DNA of 64,000 nt from CAYQJL01 sp964573295 (lineage in GTDB: Bacteria; Eisenbacteria; RBG-16-71-46; CAIMUX01; WJJG01). A program made the translations under genes and the position numbers. Numbering within the stretch: position 1 is the stretch's first letter; every line of letters begins with the position of its first letter. Positions 17,534 through 26,069 of the stretch are shown in pieces. The stretch covers positions 56,503 to 120,502 of the forward strand of contig CAZNJE010000010.1 in NCBI GenBank assembly GCA_964573295.1, read 5' to 3'. The notes under the pieces were generated by a model. The model had not been told where the DNA came from. It did not search any database and saw only the letters and a list, made by a program, of their open reading frames with translations.

Positions 17534-18796
17534 GTGTCTGGAACTCACCGGCCTCAGGAAGCTTCGGCTGCAGCAACTGCCTTGCGGCGGGCCCTCTTGG
17601 CCCGAACTCGACTGGCGTTGTTGATCGTGACCAGCCATGGGCGGATTCAATGTGCCTCCCCTTTGGCAGGTGCGGTTCTTGGGATCGAGAAACCCGAGGA
17701 GGTAGAAGGGTGGTCGGTCCAGTTCGCCTCGGTTTCGCCGCCGCTCCCACCCTCGGCCGCCATCATCCTCCCCGCCGAGAATCGCGTGTTGGGCCTGACG
17801 GAATCCGGTTGCCAGCTCGGCTTCCCTGGACATACGTCCCTGACGGTTGCGGGACGCCTGCACCCCATCGGAGAAGCCAAGACGCCAGATGCCGCCTTAC
17901 TGGTAGAACTGCTTTCCGATTCTGCGTCCGCGCCGCCTCACCCCATCACGCCCATGGGCAGTGGCGCTACGTCGGAGCGTCGGTACGCCATCGAGCAGGA
18001 AGTGGAGACCGTGCTCCACCAGCTCAACAGTGTGGAGGTACTCCTGGATTCTGAAGCACCGGCGAGATCCGACCGGATTCTCCTCGGGCACATCAGCCAC
18101 GGTCTGAGGACTCCGGCCAATGGAATCCATCTGGCGGCCGAGCTGCTTTCAGAGTCTTCTCTGTCGAACGACCAACGGATCTACCTGGACGCCATTCTGC
18201 ATTCGAGCCGCATGCTGACCGAGTACACCAACACTCTTCTCGAATACTGGGATCTGCAATCGGCCCCCCTTTCTCCGGAGACGCGAACTTTCGACCTCCG
18301 AAGCATGCTTTCCGGGGTTCTGGAACCCGAGGAGGCTGTGTGTGGGGGAGTCGACGTATTCGTCTCTCCCGCGGTTCCTCATCTCATCCGGGCACGGATG
18401 GAGTCCATGCAGCGGTCATTGCGCATTGCGAGTTGGGCCATGCATGAACTCGGAGTTCAGCCGCCTCTGGCAGTAGAGGTGGACTACGAGGAAGCGCCCG
18501 CCGGCTCGGCGATTACCTTCCTGCTGTTCGGAGAGTGCGAGATGCCTCGTTGTCCGATTCCTCCGGGTGTAGAGACCTACCGCGCTGATCCCCGACGGCA
18601 CGCGGCCGCGTTGCTTGGACTGCGGTGGAGCATCCTCGAGCGCGAGGTGGAAACCACATTGGGCGGAAGCCTTGTGTTGATGGGATCCCCCCCGGGGTCC
18701 ATGACATTGAGACTCGCGATACCTTTCGACTTCGAGGGAGATCAGCGGATCGCGGCGGTCGAAGAAGTGGCCCAGCCAGACCCAGCCGGAATCTAG
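17534..18796 (+). CDS. Degenerate histidine kinase-like protein (PAS-like, HisKA; ATPase motifs not recognisable)
   Basis: 420 residues from GTG 17534 behind AGGGAG. The N-terminal part resembles a PAS domain (LALLIVTSHGRIQCASPLAG). The HisKA-like helix reads LGHISHGLRTPANGIHLAAELL, keeping His but with Gly in place of the usual Glu of the H-box. Downstream the expected N-box Asn, DxGxG and GxGxG loops cannot be found; the final MTLRLAIPFDFE is the only trace of a HATPase fold. It may be a pseudokinase or phosphotransfer scaffold working with the preceding NarL system and the small Cys-rich protein. Confidence 0.7.
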   Translation: MSGTHRPQEASAAATALRRALLARTRLALLIVTSHGRIQCASPLAGAVLGIEKPEEVEGWSVQFASVSPPLPPSAAIILPAENRVLGLTESGCQLGFPGHTSLTVAGRLHPIGEAKTPDAALLVELLSDSASAPPHPITPMGSGATSERRYAIEQEVETVLHQLNSVEVLLDSEAPARSDRILLGHISHGLRTPANGIHLAAELLSESSLSNDQRIYLDAILHSSRMLTEYTNTLLEYWDLQSAPLSPETRTFDLRSMLSGVLEPEEAVCGGVDVFVSPAVPHLIRARMESMQRSLRIASWAMHELGVQPPLAVEVDYEEAPAGSAITFLLFGECEMPRCPIPPGVETYRADPRRHAAALLGLRWSILEREVETTLGGSLVLMGSPPGSMTLRLAIPFDFEGDQRIAAVEEVAQPDPAGI

Positions 18797-18909
18797 ATGC
18801 CGGATGAAGCAGGCTCATCCTCGTTGCCGGCAACCCGGCCGCAAGCGGTCTTGCACGAAGGCCGAACCCGATTTGATCACGAATCTCGCGAACCTTTTCC
18901 TGCCGGGCG

Positions 18910-20151
18910 CTAGAAGAAATCCGGCAAGTAGGGCGCAGGCCCCGCAAAAACCGGTTCGAGCCGCGCCACCTGCTGCGCGGTCGCGTCGACCCAACCCGCC
19001 CGCCACAACTGGCGCGCGGAGTGGTAGCCGGTGTAGAGGCTGGCCAGATGGCGTACGTCGATCTTGATCGCGCCGCGTCCGCCAGGACGTACGCGCGCCT
19101 CCCCGTCGTCGACCTCGAAGACGAAGCGCCCCCGGTTGCGGGCGACCACGTCGTCGCGCACCACGAGATCGAATCGTCCTCGTATGCCGCGTGGATAGCC
19201 CCTGGCTTCCAAGGCCGCTACCACGTCCACGATCCGCAGCATCCAGTGGTCGCGGGACTCGAGTCGGTAGTGCTCGGGTGATTCGAGAGCGGCGAAGATG
19301 GGATCCTGCGGCGAGAGGATCCATCGGGCCACCTTCGCCTGCTGGCGGTGATCGGCGATGAAGGCCAGGACGCGCTCACCCGCCTCCGGATCGGCGATCG
19401 TCATCTCCAGCACCGCCAGCTTGCCCTCCTTCCAGGGGTTGACGTAGGCCAGGGCCGCCACCATCTCCTTGCCGCGCCAGACGGCATAGACGACCTGCGG
19501 CGGCCGCCAGACCTTCTCGGAGAGCTGGTAGACCGGCTGCGATCGATCGATCGGACCCGACTCGAACCGCAGTGCGTTCCGGTAAAGCTTCTGCCGGGCA
19601 GCGTGATCCCCCGGTTCCAGCTTGCGAAGCACAAGTGTCCGGGCGCGACGCCCCAGCGAACGGGTCTCGACCTCGATCGAAAAACGCGTGCCGGCGATCT
19701 CGTATCCCGCCCGGCGGTAGAGCGGCAGGTTGGCCGGGAAGAGCGCCGAGAGCGCTTTCCCCTCGCGCGCCATCGCGCGGACCTCTGCTTTCATCATCTC
19801 GGTAGCCAATCCAGCCGCCCGGTGTTCAGGCGCCACCGCCACGAGCCCGATGCCCACACTGGGCACCACCCGTCCGCCGAACCACTGACCCCAGTCGTAG
19901 GCCAGCAGTCCCCCGGCGACCTGGCCGCGATGGTGAGCAAGGCGCACCATCGCGGGCGGGCACTTGCGCAGCTTCTCGTGAAGCTCGGCCGCCGGGGCCG
20001 CGAACGATACGCCGGCGGCCTCGGCCAGAGCCTGGTAGTCATCATCGCCGGTGGGCGCGTGCAGGCGCATCGCGGTGCTCGTTCGGCGGGTTGAACGCTT
20101 GCGCCGCGTGTCGGTCACTCGGCGGGTTGAATGCTTGCGTGGCGTGGGCAC
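18910..20151 (-). CDS. Eis-like GNAT family N-acetyltransferase
   Basis: 413 residues from GTG 20151 behind GGAGGAGG, 7 bp away. After a basic N-terminal extension with a 12-residue repeat (STRRVTDTRRKR, STRRTS), the GNAT domain shows VGIGLVAVAPEHRAAGLATEMMKAEV, the acetyl-CoA binding loop, then ALFPANLPLYRRAGYEIAG. The middle GNAT-like and C-terminal SCP2-like portions (VVRDDVVARNRGRFVFEVDDGEARV, IKIDVRHLASLYTGYHSA) give the Eis/DUF4111-type architecture of about 400 residues. Eis enzymes acetylate amines including aminoglycosides; the substrate here is unknown. Confidence 0.88.
   Translation of the reverse strand: MPTPRKHSTRRVTDTRRKRSTRRTSTAMRLHAPTGDDDYQALAEAAGVSFAAPAAELHEKLRKCPPAMVRLAHHRGQVAGGLLAYDWGQWFGGRVVPSVGIGLVAVAPEHRAAGLATEMMKAEVRAMAREGKALSALFPANLPLYRRAGYEIAGTRFSIEVETRSLGRRARTLVLRKLEPGDHAARQKLYRNALRFESGPIDRSQPVYQLSEKVWRPPQVVYAVWRGKEMVAALAYVNPWKEGKLAVLEMTIADPEAGERVLAFIADHRQQAKVARWILSPQDPIFAALESPEHYRLESRDHWMLRIVDVVAALEARGYPRGIRGRFDLVVRDDVVARNRGRFVFEVDDGEARVRPGGRGAIKIDVRHLASLYTGYHSARQLWRAGWVDATAQQVARLEPVFAGPAPYLPDFF
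20084..20148. repeat. 36-bp direct repeat within the start of the Eis-like gene
   Basis: CGGCGGGTTGAACGCTTGCG (20084) recurs 36 bp later as CGGCGGGTTGAATGCTTGCG (20120). It encodes the duplicated STRR segment at the N-terminus. Confidence 0.75.
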
Positions 20152-20167
20152 GAAATTCCTCCTCCGG

Positions 20168-21244
20168 CTAGCGCCGCTTCGGGGGCGGTGGATTGCGCTT
20201 CGGAGGCGGCGCGGGCCGGGCGGGCGGCCGCTTGGGAGGCGGGTTGCCGACCCGTTTCGGTGGCGCCCCCAGTCGGGCCGGCGCGTGCGGCGCCACGTGG
20301 CGATGCACCCAGCGCCGATGAGCGATCACCCGCCGGGCGTAGTCCGGATGCCGGCGCAAGTAGCGCACGTGTGCTCTCACCTGCGGGCGCCCCGCGATGA
20401 AGCAGCGATGGCGCCACACGCTACGCGCCAGGTATGGCCGCCGGCCCCAGTATAGCTTGCGCCCCCAATAGAGCTCATGCAGGGGAGCGTGACGAGCCAC
20501 GTGCAGCCGGTACCGCCAATGGGTCCGCCACAGCTGGGGCCGCGCGTGATACCACCGCCAGTGCCGGTGGATCGGCACACGCAGGCGGGGGTGCGCCTTG
20601 ACGTAGGCGTGCAATCGGTGCCAGGCGCGATAGAGGCCCGGATGCGCCTCGAGGTAGGCGATGTAGGCGGCCACGGCAGGATGGGCGCCATCATAGCTCG
20701 GGGCGCGCGGAGAGGCGAAGATGACCTCGGCTTCCTCGGGATGCGTCCCCAGGTAGAGCAAGGCTTCTTCGTGCTCCTCCATCGCGCTCTCACTGGCCGC
20801 CATCTCCTCTTCCAGATCCTGGACGTGACCAGCGTACTCCTCGTCGGCCGCCAGAAGACTGTCGTGCACGGCGAACTGCTCGGCGGCGTCGCGGTCCTCG
20901 CCGGCGGCGTTCTCGAACGCTTCATACTTCTCGAGCAGCTCGGCATCGCCGGCCAGGTGGCCCTGGAGAGCCTCTTCCTGGTCGGCGAGCTCATCGTGGG
21001 CCGCCAGCGAGTCCTGGTACGCCAGCAAGCTCTCCTCGGCCTCCGCGTCTGCGGCCAGGACGGCTTCGACTGCCGCGATGCCGCTCGCATCATCGCCGGC
21101 TTCCGTCAGAAACGCTTCGTACTCGGCATCCTCTTCGCCGGCCGCGACCGCCTGTTCCTCCGGCATGGCGACCGGCGCCCAAAGGGGCAGCAGAAGCAGA
21201 CTCGTCAGCATCCAGAATGACCGCGTAGGTATGATCGCATGCAT
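20168..21244 (-). CDS. Exported protein with acidic helical N-half and His/Arg/Trp-rich basic C-half
   Basis: 358 residues from ATG 21244 with AGGAGG upstream; the frame is open further upstream but lacks a site there. A signal peptide is evident (hydrophobic LTSLLLLPLWAPVAMP). Residues about 30-180 are almost entirely Ala, Glu, Asp and Leu with YEAFxxxAG and LAxxDEEY-like repeats. Residues about 190-320 are strongly basic and aromatic with recurring HP-x-L/Y-R-x-W and HxRWxxxH units. The last 35 residues are PPKR-rich. Opposite charges in one chain suggest self-association or binding of a polyanion. It matches no family I know. It starts 90 bp before the end of the divergently acting dipeptidase frame. 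Confidence 0.7.
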   Translation of the reverse strand: MHAIIPTRSFWMLTSLLLLPLWAPVAMPEEQAVAAGEEDAEYEAFLTEAGDDASGIAAVEAVLAADAEAEESLLAYQDSLAAHDELADQEEALQGHLAGDAELLEKYEAFENAAGEDRDAAEQFAVHDSLLAADEEYAGHVQDLEEEMAASESAMEEHEEALLYLGTHPEEAEVIFASPRAPSYDGAHPAVAAYIAYLEAHPGLYRAWHRLHAYVKAHPRLRVPIHRHWRWYHARPQLWRTHWRYRLHVARHAPLHELYWGRKLYWGRRPYLARSVWRHRCFIAGRPQVRAHVRYLRRHPDYARRVIAHRRWVHRHVAPHAPARLGAPPKRVGNPPPKRPPARPAPPPKRNPPPPKRR

Positions 21245-21333
21245 GCTGCGCCTCCTATTCTGCAAGAGGTCTCGCCCACCCCGGGGCGGGCACTGTGCAG
21301 AGCGCACCTTACACCGACCGCACTCCCCCCGGC

Positions 21334-23016
21334 TCAGTCGACCAAGCGGGAATCCGGCACGGCGGCGTCTTTCTCCGGCAAGCGGAACTGGCCGGGGCGC
21401 GCATCGCGTACGCGCTCGAGCCACCGGTCAGGATAGCCCACCTGCTGCGGACGTCCGTTATCGTCTTTGACATAGCCGTCGTTGTACTTGGTGAGTAGAT
21501 CTTCGGCCAGCTGCTTCCAGCGGGCGCAGACCGCTTCGGCCTGCGCGACCGAAAAATGGGTCAGGTAGTCGGCCGTGAGGGCCGGATCGTTCTGGTGCAG
21601 CGTCAAGGCGGCCTGCTCCACGGCCGGCTGAAGGGTCATGGCGGCCGACTCGAGCTCGGCCTGCACGGCCTGGATGTCTACGATCATGTCCTGGTAGCGC
21701 AGGTTGGCGATGTTGGAGACGAAGTTGAAGATCCACCATGCCGAATCCCAGGAGAACTCGCTCAGCCGGCCGCGGCGGTAGGAAGCCGGCAGCTCGTGAA
21801 TGCAGCAGTAGAGCGGTGTGTAACAGGTGAAGTACGTGTCATCGACCCCGTACCACAGCACGCCCCCGATCGGATCGGGCAGCCACGCCCGGGACTGGGA
21901 AACGAAGGAGAATCCGGTTTGCTGTGTCGAGATCGGGCGCTCCCACATGTACTCGGTGCTATCCACTTCCCAGTAGATCGGACGCCAGCGGTAGGGAGAT
22001 CCGTAGGGACCGGCATCGATGCCGCGGGTCATGTCGTAGGGTGTGTCCTCGAAGTGATCGCGCATCAATGCGAACACATCGGCCAGCGTGAGCTTCTCAT
22101 CGGGCTCGATCCACAGCGGATAGGGATCGGCCCCTGCCGCTCCGCGGAAGTAGTCGTCGGAAAACTCGCGGCTCGGAGCCGCCCGCCGGAACAGGCTCCA
22201 CACCCGGCCTCCGGCATAGCGCTGGTTCTTGGGCGTGTCGGGGCAGTAGGCGGCGCAGTAGCGAAACGGCTCCCCACTCTCGGGATCGTAATACCCCTTC
22301 TCGATGGCGAAGGAAATCACCTGGGGCGAGTAGAGGCAGTTCTCGGGGTCATTGAGCGGAAAGCTGCCGATGCGCGCTTTGTTGGCGTGCGCACAGATCA
22401 TCCCATCGGGCACGCGTACGGCGGCCCAGTGAGCGCCGTCGCCACCCGGCCCGGGCCCGATCATCTCGAGATACCAGACTTCATGGGGATCACCGATCGA
22501 GAACGACTCTCCAGTCGACCGGTAGCCGTACTCGGCCACGAGACTGGTGATTACCTCAACGGCCTCGCGCGCCGTGCGGGCGCGTTGCAGCGCCAGCATC
22601 ATCAGGTCCCAGTAATGCAGCAGTCCGTCGGGGTTCTGGAGTTCCTCGCGTCCGTCGAAGGTGGTCTCCCCGATGGCAACTTGGTGTTCGTTGATCAGGT
22701 CGACGACTGCATAGGTGTGCCCAACCTGGGCAACCTTGCCGCGCACCTCACCCGACCAGCTCTTGATCTCCAGAGAATCGCCGGGCGGATGGTCCGCGGC
22801 ATCTATGCGTTCGAGGTGCGGGTGGAATTCTCCGTCGCAGGTGTAGGTGATCATCACCGACCCGTCGGCCGACGCGCCCCGCGTGACCATGAGATTCGTG
22901 CAGGCGACAGCCGCGGGTGTGGCCAGAACGAAGCCGAGAAGCGCAATCACCACCGTGATTCGGATCCTGCCGGACCTTCGCTCTGGACCAGCTCCGAACA
23001 CCATCGTCCCTTCCAT
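21334..23016 (-). CDS. C69 family (PepD-like) N-terminal-nucleophile dipeptidase, exported
   Basis: 560 residues from ATG 23016 with AGGAGG 7 bp upstream. A signal peptide (TVVIALLGFVLATPAAVA) ends directly before Cys39, and CTNLMVTRGASADGS matches the start of mature C69 peptidases, where this Cys is the autocatalytically exposed nucleophile. Further family blocks are GETTFDGREEL, IGDPHEVWYLEMIGPG, ANKARIG and PYDMTRGIDAGPYGSPYRWRP. It should hydrolyse dipeptides in the periplasm or outside. The signal peptide cleavage and nucleophile coincide, a known solution in secreted family members. Downstream the acidic/basic repeat protein lies on the same strand. Confidence 0.9.
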   Translation of the reverse strand: MEGTMVFGAGPERRSGRIRITVVIALLGFVLATPAAVACTNLMVTRGASADGSVMITYTCDGEFHPHLERIDAADHPPGDSLEIKSWSGEVRGKVAQVGHTYAVVDLINEHQVAIGETTFDGREELQNPDGLLHYWDLMMLALQRARTAREAVEVITSLVAEYGYRSTGESFSIGDPHEVWYLEMIGPGPGGDGAHWAAVRVPDGMICAHANKARIGSFPLNDPENCLYSPQVISFAIEKGYYDPESGEPFRYCAAYCPDTPKNQRYAGGRVWSLFRRAAPSREFSDDYFRGAAGADPYPLWIEPDEKLTLADVFALMRDHFEDTPYDMTRGIDAGPYGSPYRWRPIYWEVDSTEYMWERPISTQQTGFSFVSQSRAWLPDPIGGVLWYGVDDTYFTCYTPLYCCIHELPASYRRGRLSEFSWDSAWWIFNFVSNIANLRYQDMIVDIQAVQAELESAAMTLQPAVEQAALTLHQNDPALTADYLTHFSVAQAEAVCARWKQLAEDLLTKYNDGYVKDDNGRPQQVGYPDRWLERVRDARPGQFRLPEKDAAVPDSRLVD

Positions 23017-23331
23017 GCTTCCTCCTGGCTTCACCACCGGGGACGGCACACTCATGAGGACGGACTCGGAGGGATTCGGCGTGCGTGCGGTTCCATCCAT
23101 GCAAACCGTCTTCCAGGATATGGGCACCGGTGCGTTCAAATCGCTCCCTGCACGGAAGACCATTAGCCCGGGAAACAGGTACGGTCAAGCTACAACCGGC
23201 CAGCGGCAGGACCGGCGGCCTGGCGTTAGGCCCATGACTGCCGACGCTGCGCCGGATGTGCAGTGCGGCCTCGCAACGGCGGAGCAGTTCCGGGACACGC
23301 GGGGGGGGGCATGCCAGAGGGGAGCGGGGAA
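23017..23331. other. Intergenic region upstream of the C69 peptidase gene
   Basis: 315 bp between two minus-strand genes. I see no confident promoter, repeat or RNA; a run of G at 23301-23309 is the only notable feature. Confidence 0.4.
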
Positions 23332-24444
23332 TCAAAGGTCAGGGAACCAGTCGCGCAGGACCGGTGGCATGTCACCCTCGGAGTCCCAGTCGTCCAGAAC
23401 GCCATCGGGGGACATGCCCACCCACTCCGGGAAATCCTGGCTCTGGCAGGCCGCCAGCGAGAAGATGGGCTGGAAGGCGGAGAAGCTGCGCAAATCGTCC
23501 AGGGACACGTCCGGCAGGAACCAGGGAAGATCCAGTTTCAGCGAGGGGAAGTAGGCCGCTGCCCCCAGGCAGGGCTCGGGCGGAGGCCAGGTATCGTCCT
23601 CCAGCACGCTGCGCCACACGATGATGGCGCCGCATTCATGGGTGCCCTTCTTGCGGATGAAGAAACCGTCGAGATCTTCCAGGACGAGCACCATGACATC
23701 GCGGCCCTGGTAGGATACGACCTCGGTGCGAATCTTGCCCGAATACCGCTGGCAGAACAGGAATCGCGCCGTTTCGCCGCCGGCGATCGGCATCTCGATG
23801 TCCCAGGCCGGGATGACGGCGGTCGCGTAATCGACCTCGGTCGAGGCCAGTTTCACCTTCCGCCCTCCCATCATGCGCTTGCCTCCCGGCGTGCCCTCCA
23901 CGTCGAATTCCATGCAGAAGGCTCCTCCGCCGAGCAAGCAGCGCTCGAGGCCCCAGATGGGATACATACCCGGATTGACGAAGCGGCTGAAGAAAGGCGC
24001 GATCTGCGTCTCGTCGGTCTCCCACAGCGTGGCCTGTTGGGTACCGAGATAGCCGATGAAATCCATCGCGCTCAGCGCATGGAACTTCAAGTAACGACGC
24101 GCCTCTTGGCGGGCCGCATCCGATGAGGGATCGCCGAACTCGCCCGCTTGCAGCCGGGCGTCGGCTTCGTAGATGAGATCCAGGTTCCAGTCCGACATCG
24201 CCGTCGCCACCGCCGTAGCCATGTCCTCATCCATCCATTGCAGCTGCATGGCGGGGACGGTGAAGTCGCAGACTTCGCACACCGGGGAGGAGGACGCCGA
24301 AGCTTGCTGAGGTGCGTAGCCCAGGATGACCTGGGCGGGGATCTCCCATCCATACGGCTGCGCCGAGGCGTCGCACAGACCCGAGGCTACGATCGCGATC
24401 ACGATCATGAAAGGGGTGGTCCAGTACGACCATCTCGATTGCAT
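23332..24444 (-). CDS. Secreted protein of unknown function
   Basis: 370 residues from ATG 24444 behind GGGGAG. A signal peptide (FMIVIAIVASGLCDASA) predicts export. The mature part is acidic, Trp-rich and has a CEVCDF Cys pair near residue 57 and further single Cys, some possibly disulfide-bonded. About residues 85-130 are helical; the middle has MEFDVEGTPGGKRMMGG and VLVLEDLDGFFIRKKG, typical of a compact beta fold. It does not match a family I recognise. It follows nothing on the same strand closely, so it is probably monocistronic. Confidence 0.65.
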   Translation of the reverse strand: MQSRWSYWTTPFMIVIAIVASGLCDASAQPYGWEIPAQVILGYAPQQASASSSPVCEVCDFTVPAMQLQWMDEDMATAVATAMSDWNLDLIYEADARLQAGEFGDPSSDAARQEARRYLKFHALSAMDFIGYLGTQQATLWETDETQIAPFFSRFVNPGMYPIWGLERCLLGGGAFCMEFDVEGTPGGKRMMGGRKVKLASTEVDYATAVIPAWDIEMPIAGGETARFLFCQRYSGKIRTEVVSYQGRDVMVLVLEDLDGFFIRKKGTHECGAIIVWRSVLEDDTWPPPEPCLGAAAYFPSLKLDLPWFLPDVSLDDLRSFSAFQPIFSLAACQSQDFPEWVGMSPDGVLDDWDSEGDMPPVLRDWFPDL

Positions 24445-24819
24445 GTCACTCTCCCCTGGTTGCCACCGCGCAAGAAACTGTCTCGTGTGTACGCCCTGTA
24501 CCCCTGCTGAGTTCGTTAGAAAACAGCAAGAGTTATGCCCCCAAAGCGTTGTCCGTTCATCCCGCCATGACAGCGGATCAGTGGACGAGGCCCGGCGCTA
24601 GGCCTCGGTCTGGCCGAAGTTTGGCGGGTTCGGCCGAATTCGACCACCGGGTCGCTACACCCAGGCGCGGTGACTGGAGAGGCTCAGATGGGACGATCCT
24701 GCAGAGGCCTGGTTGCGTTTTGCCAGCAGCCCGGCGGGCTGCTAGGATAGGCATCCGGCGCACCGTTGCAGGAGCGTAGGGGGCAACGCCGGCAAACCGC
24801 ACATCGGCGAAGGGAGATC
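24445..24819. other. Divergent intergenic region with a palindromic promoter
   Basis: 375 bp between the unknown secreted protein (minus) and the aminotransferase (plus). The only feature I can support is the promoter and palindrome at 24720-24748. Confidence 0.5.
24720..24748 (+). promoter_or_regulatory. Candidate promoter with a palindrome filling the spacer, upstream of the aminotransferase
   Basis: TTGCCA (24720-24725), a 17-bp spacer and TAGGAT (24743-24748) fit a sigma-70 promoter. The inverted repeat AGCAGCCCGGCGGGCTGCT (24725-24743) spans precisely the spacer, the expected place for a repressor or MerR-type operator. Transcription would start about 65 bp before the gene. Confidence 0.4.
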
Positions 24820-26031
24820 ATGGACCTTTCCTCGCGAATCCTATCGACCGAACCGCCTCCTCTGACCCCGCTCATGGAGGAGGCCGCACGCCGGCGCGAA
24901 CGCGGGCAGCAGGTTCACGTGCTCGCCCAGGCGATGGTCGATTATGCGCCCCCCGCCACCTTTCTGGATGCCTTGCGCCGCGCCGCCGGAGGGGACTTCG
25001 CCGATCTGCACGGATACGCACCCGACCCTGGACGGCTGGATCTGCGCCACGCGCTGTCGGGTTATCTCTACCGCGCCTTCGGAATCACGGCCGATCCGGA
25101 CGGCCAGATCCTGGTCACGCCGGGCGCCAACCATGCCGCCTTCACGGCACTCTCGGTCCTGTTGGACGAAGGCAGCGAAGTGCTGGTGATCGGGCCGTAC
25201 TACTTCAACCACGCGATGAGCATCACGGCGCTCGGAGGGTCTTTCCGGCCACTGCCGACTCTCGCAACGGATCGCTTCCTCCCGCGGATCGGGGACCTGC
25301 TCGACGCGGTCTCCCCCACGACCCGGGCCTTGATCCTCGTACACCCCAACAACCCGACCGGAATCTGCTATCCACACGCCTACCTGAACAATTTGGCGAC
25401 GCGGATGGCATCCGATTCCCGCTGGGACGGCGTCTGGGTGCTGGTCGATCAGACCTACCAGGAGATCTACTTCACGCCGGAGAGACCCTTTTCGCTGGCC
25501 ACCGTGCCGGGCCTCGACGATCGTGTGGTAACGATCAGCTCCTTCTCGAAATCGATGGGTCTGGCCGGCTGGCGACTGGGCTTCATGACGGGACCGGCCG
25601 CCTTCATCGAGCAGGCCCTGAAGGTCCAGGACAGCTCGGTCATCTGCGCCGCCCATGCCGCGCAGTGGGCGCTTCGGGAAGCGCTGATCGATGCCGACGC
25701 GTGCGAAGCCTACTTCGCCGACAAGCGCGTCCTCCTCGAGGAGCGGCGCGACGCGTTGCTGGCCCCCTTGCGCGATGTGGCGGGACTGACGCTGAGCGAA
25801 CCCGATGGGGCCTGCTTCGCCTTCGCCCAGCTTCCGGGCACGACCGACAGCTCGCGGTTCGTGTGGGACCTGCTCGAGGCAGCCGGGGTTCTGACCGTGC
25901 CGGGCACTCCTTTCGGAGACGGCTACCGGTCCTCGATCCGGCTCAGCTTCGGGGCCGGAACACCACAACAGCTTTCCGTGGCGGGCGAACGCGTGGCCGC
26001 CCATGTAACCCGGACCCTCCGCCGGTCCTGA
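24820..26031 (+). CDS. PLP-dependent aminotransferase, class I/II (fold type I)
   Basis: 403 residues from ATG 24820 behind AAGGGAG. Family blocks in order are LHGYAPDPGRLDLRHALSGYL, VTPGANHAAFTAL, the substrate/PLP motif HPNNPTGICYP, the PLP-phosphate and Tyr region VDQTYQEIYF, and the Schiff-base lysine in SSFSKSMGLAGWRLGF (Lys244). The C-terminal SSIRLSFGAG has the carboxylate-binding Arg. It transfers amino groups between an amino acid and a 2-oxo acid in the cytoplasm; substrate specificity cannot be read from this. The stop codon lies inside a 12-bp tandem repeat. Confidence 0.92.
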   Translation: MDLSSRILSTEPPPLTPLMEEAARRRERGQQVHVLAQAMVDYAPPATFLDALRRAAGGDFADLHGYAPDPGRLDLRHALSGYLYRAFGITADPDGQILVTPGANHAAFTALSVLLDEGSEVLVIGPYYFNHAMSITALGGSFRPLPTLATDRFLPRIGDLLDAVSPTTRALILVHPNNPTGICYPHAYLNNLATRMASDSRWDGVWVLVDQTYQEIYFTPERPFSLATVPGLDDRVVTISSFSKSMGLAGWRLGFMTGPAAFIEQALKVQDSSVICAAHAAQWALREALIDADACEAYFADKRVLLEERRDALLAPLRDVAGLTLSEPDGACFAFAQLPGTTDSSRFVWDLLEAAGVLTVPGTPFGDGYRSSIRLSFGAGTPQQLSVAGERVAAHVTRTLRRS

Positions 26032-26057
26032 GCCCGGTCCTGAGCCCGGTCCTGAAC
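26022..26057. repeat. 12-bp tandem repeat across the aminotransferase stop codon
   Basis: CCGGTCCTGAGC is present at 26022, 26034 and, with one change, 26046. The first copy supplies the TGA stop (26029-26031) of the aminotransferase. Confidence 0.85.
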
Positions 26058-26069
26058 AAGGAGGTTGGT

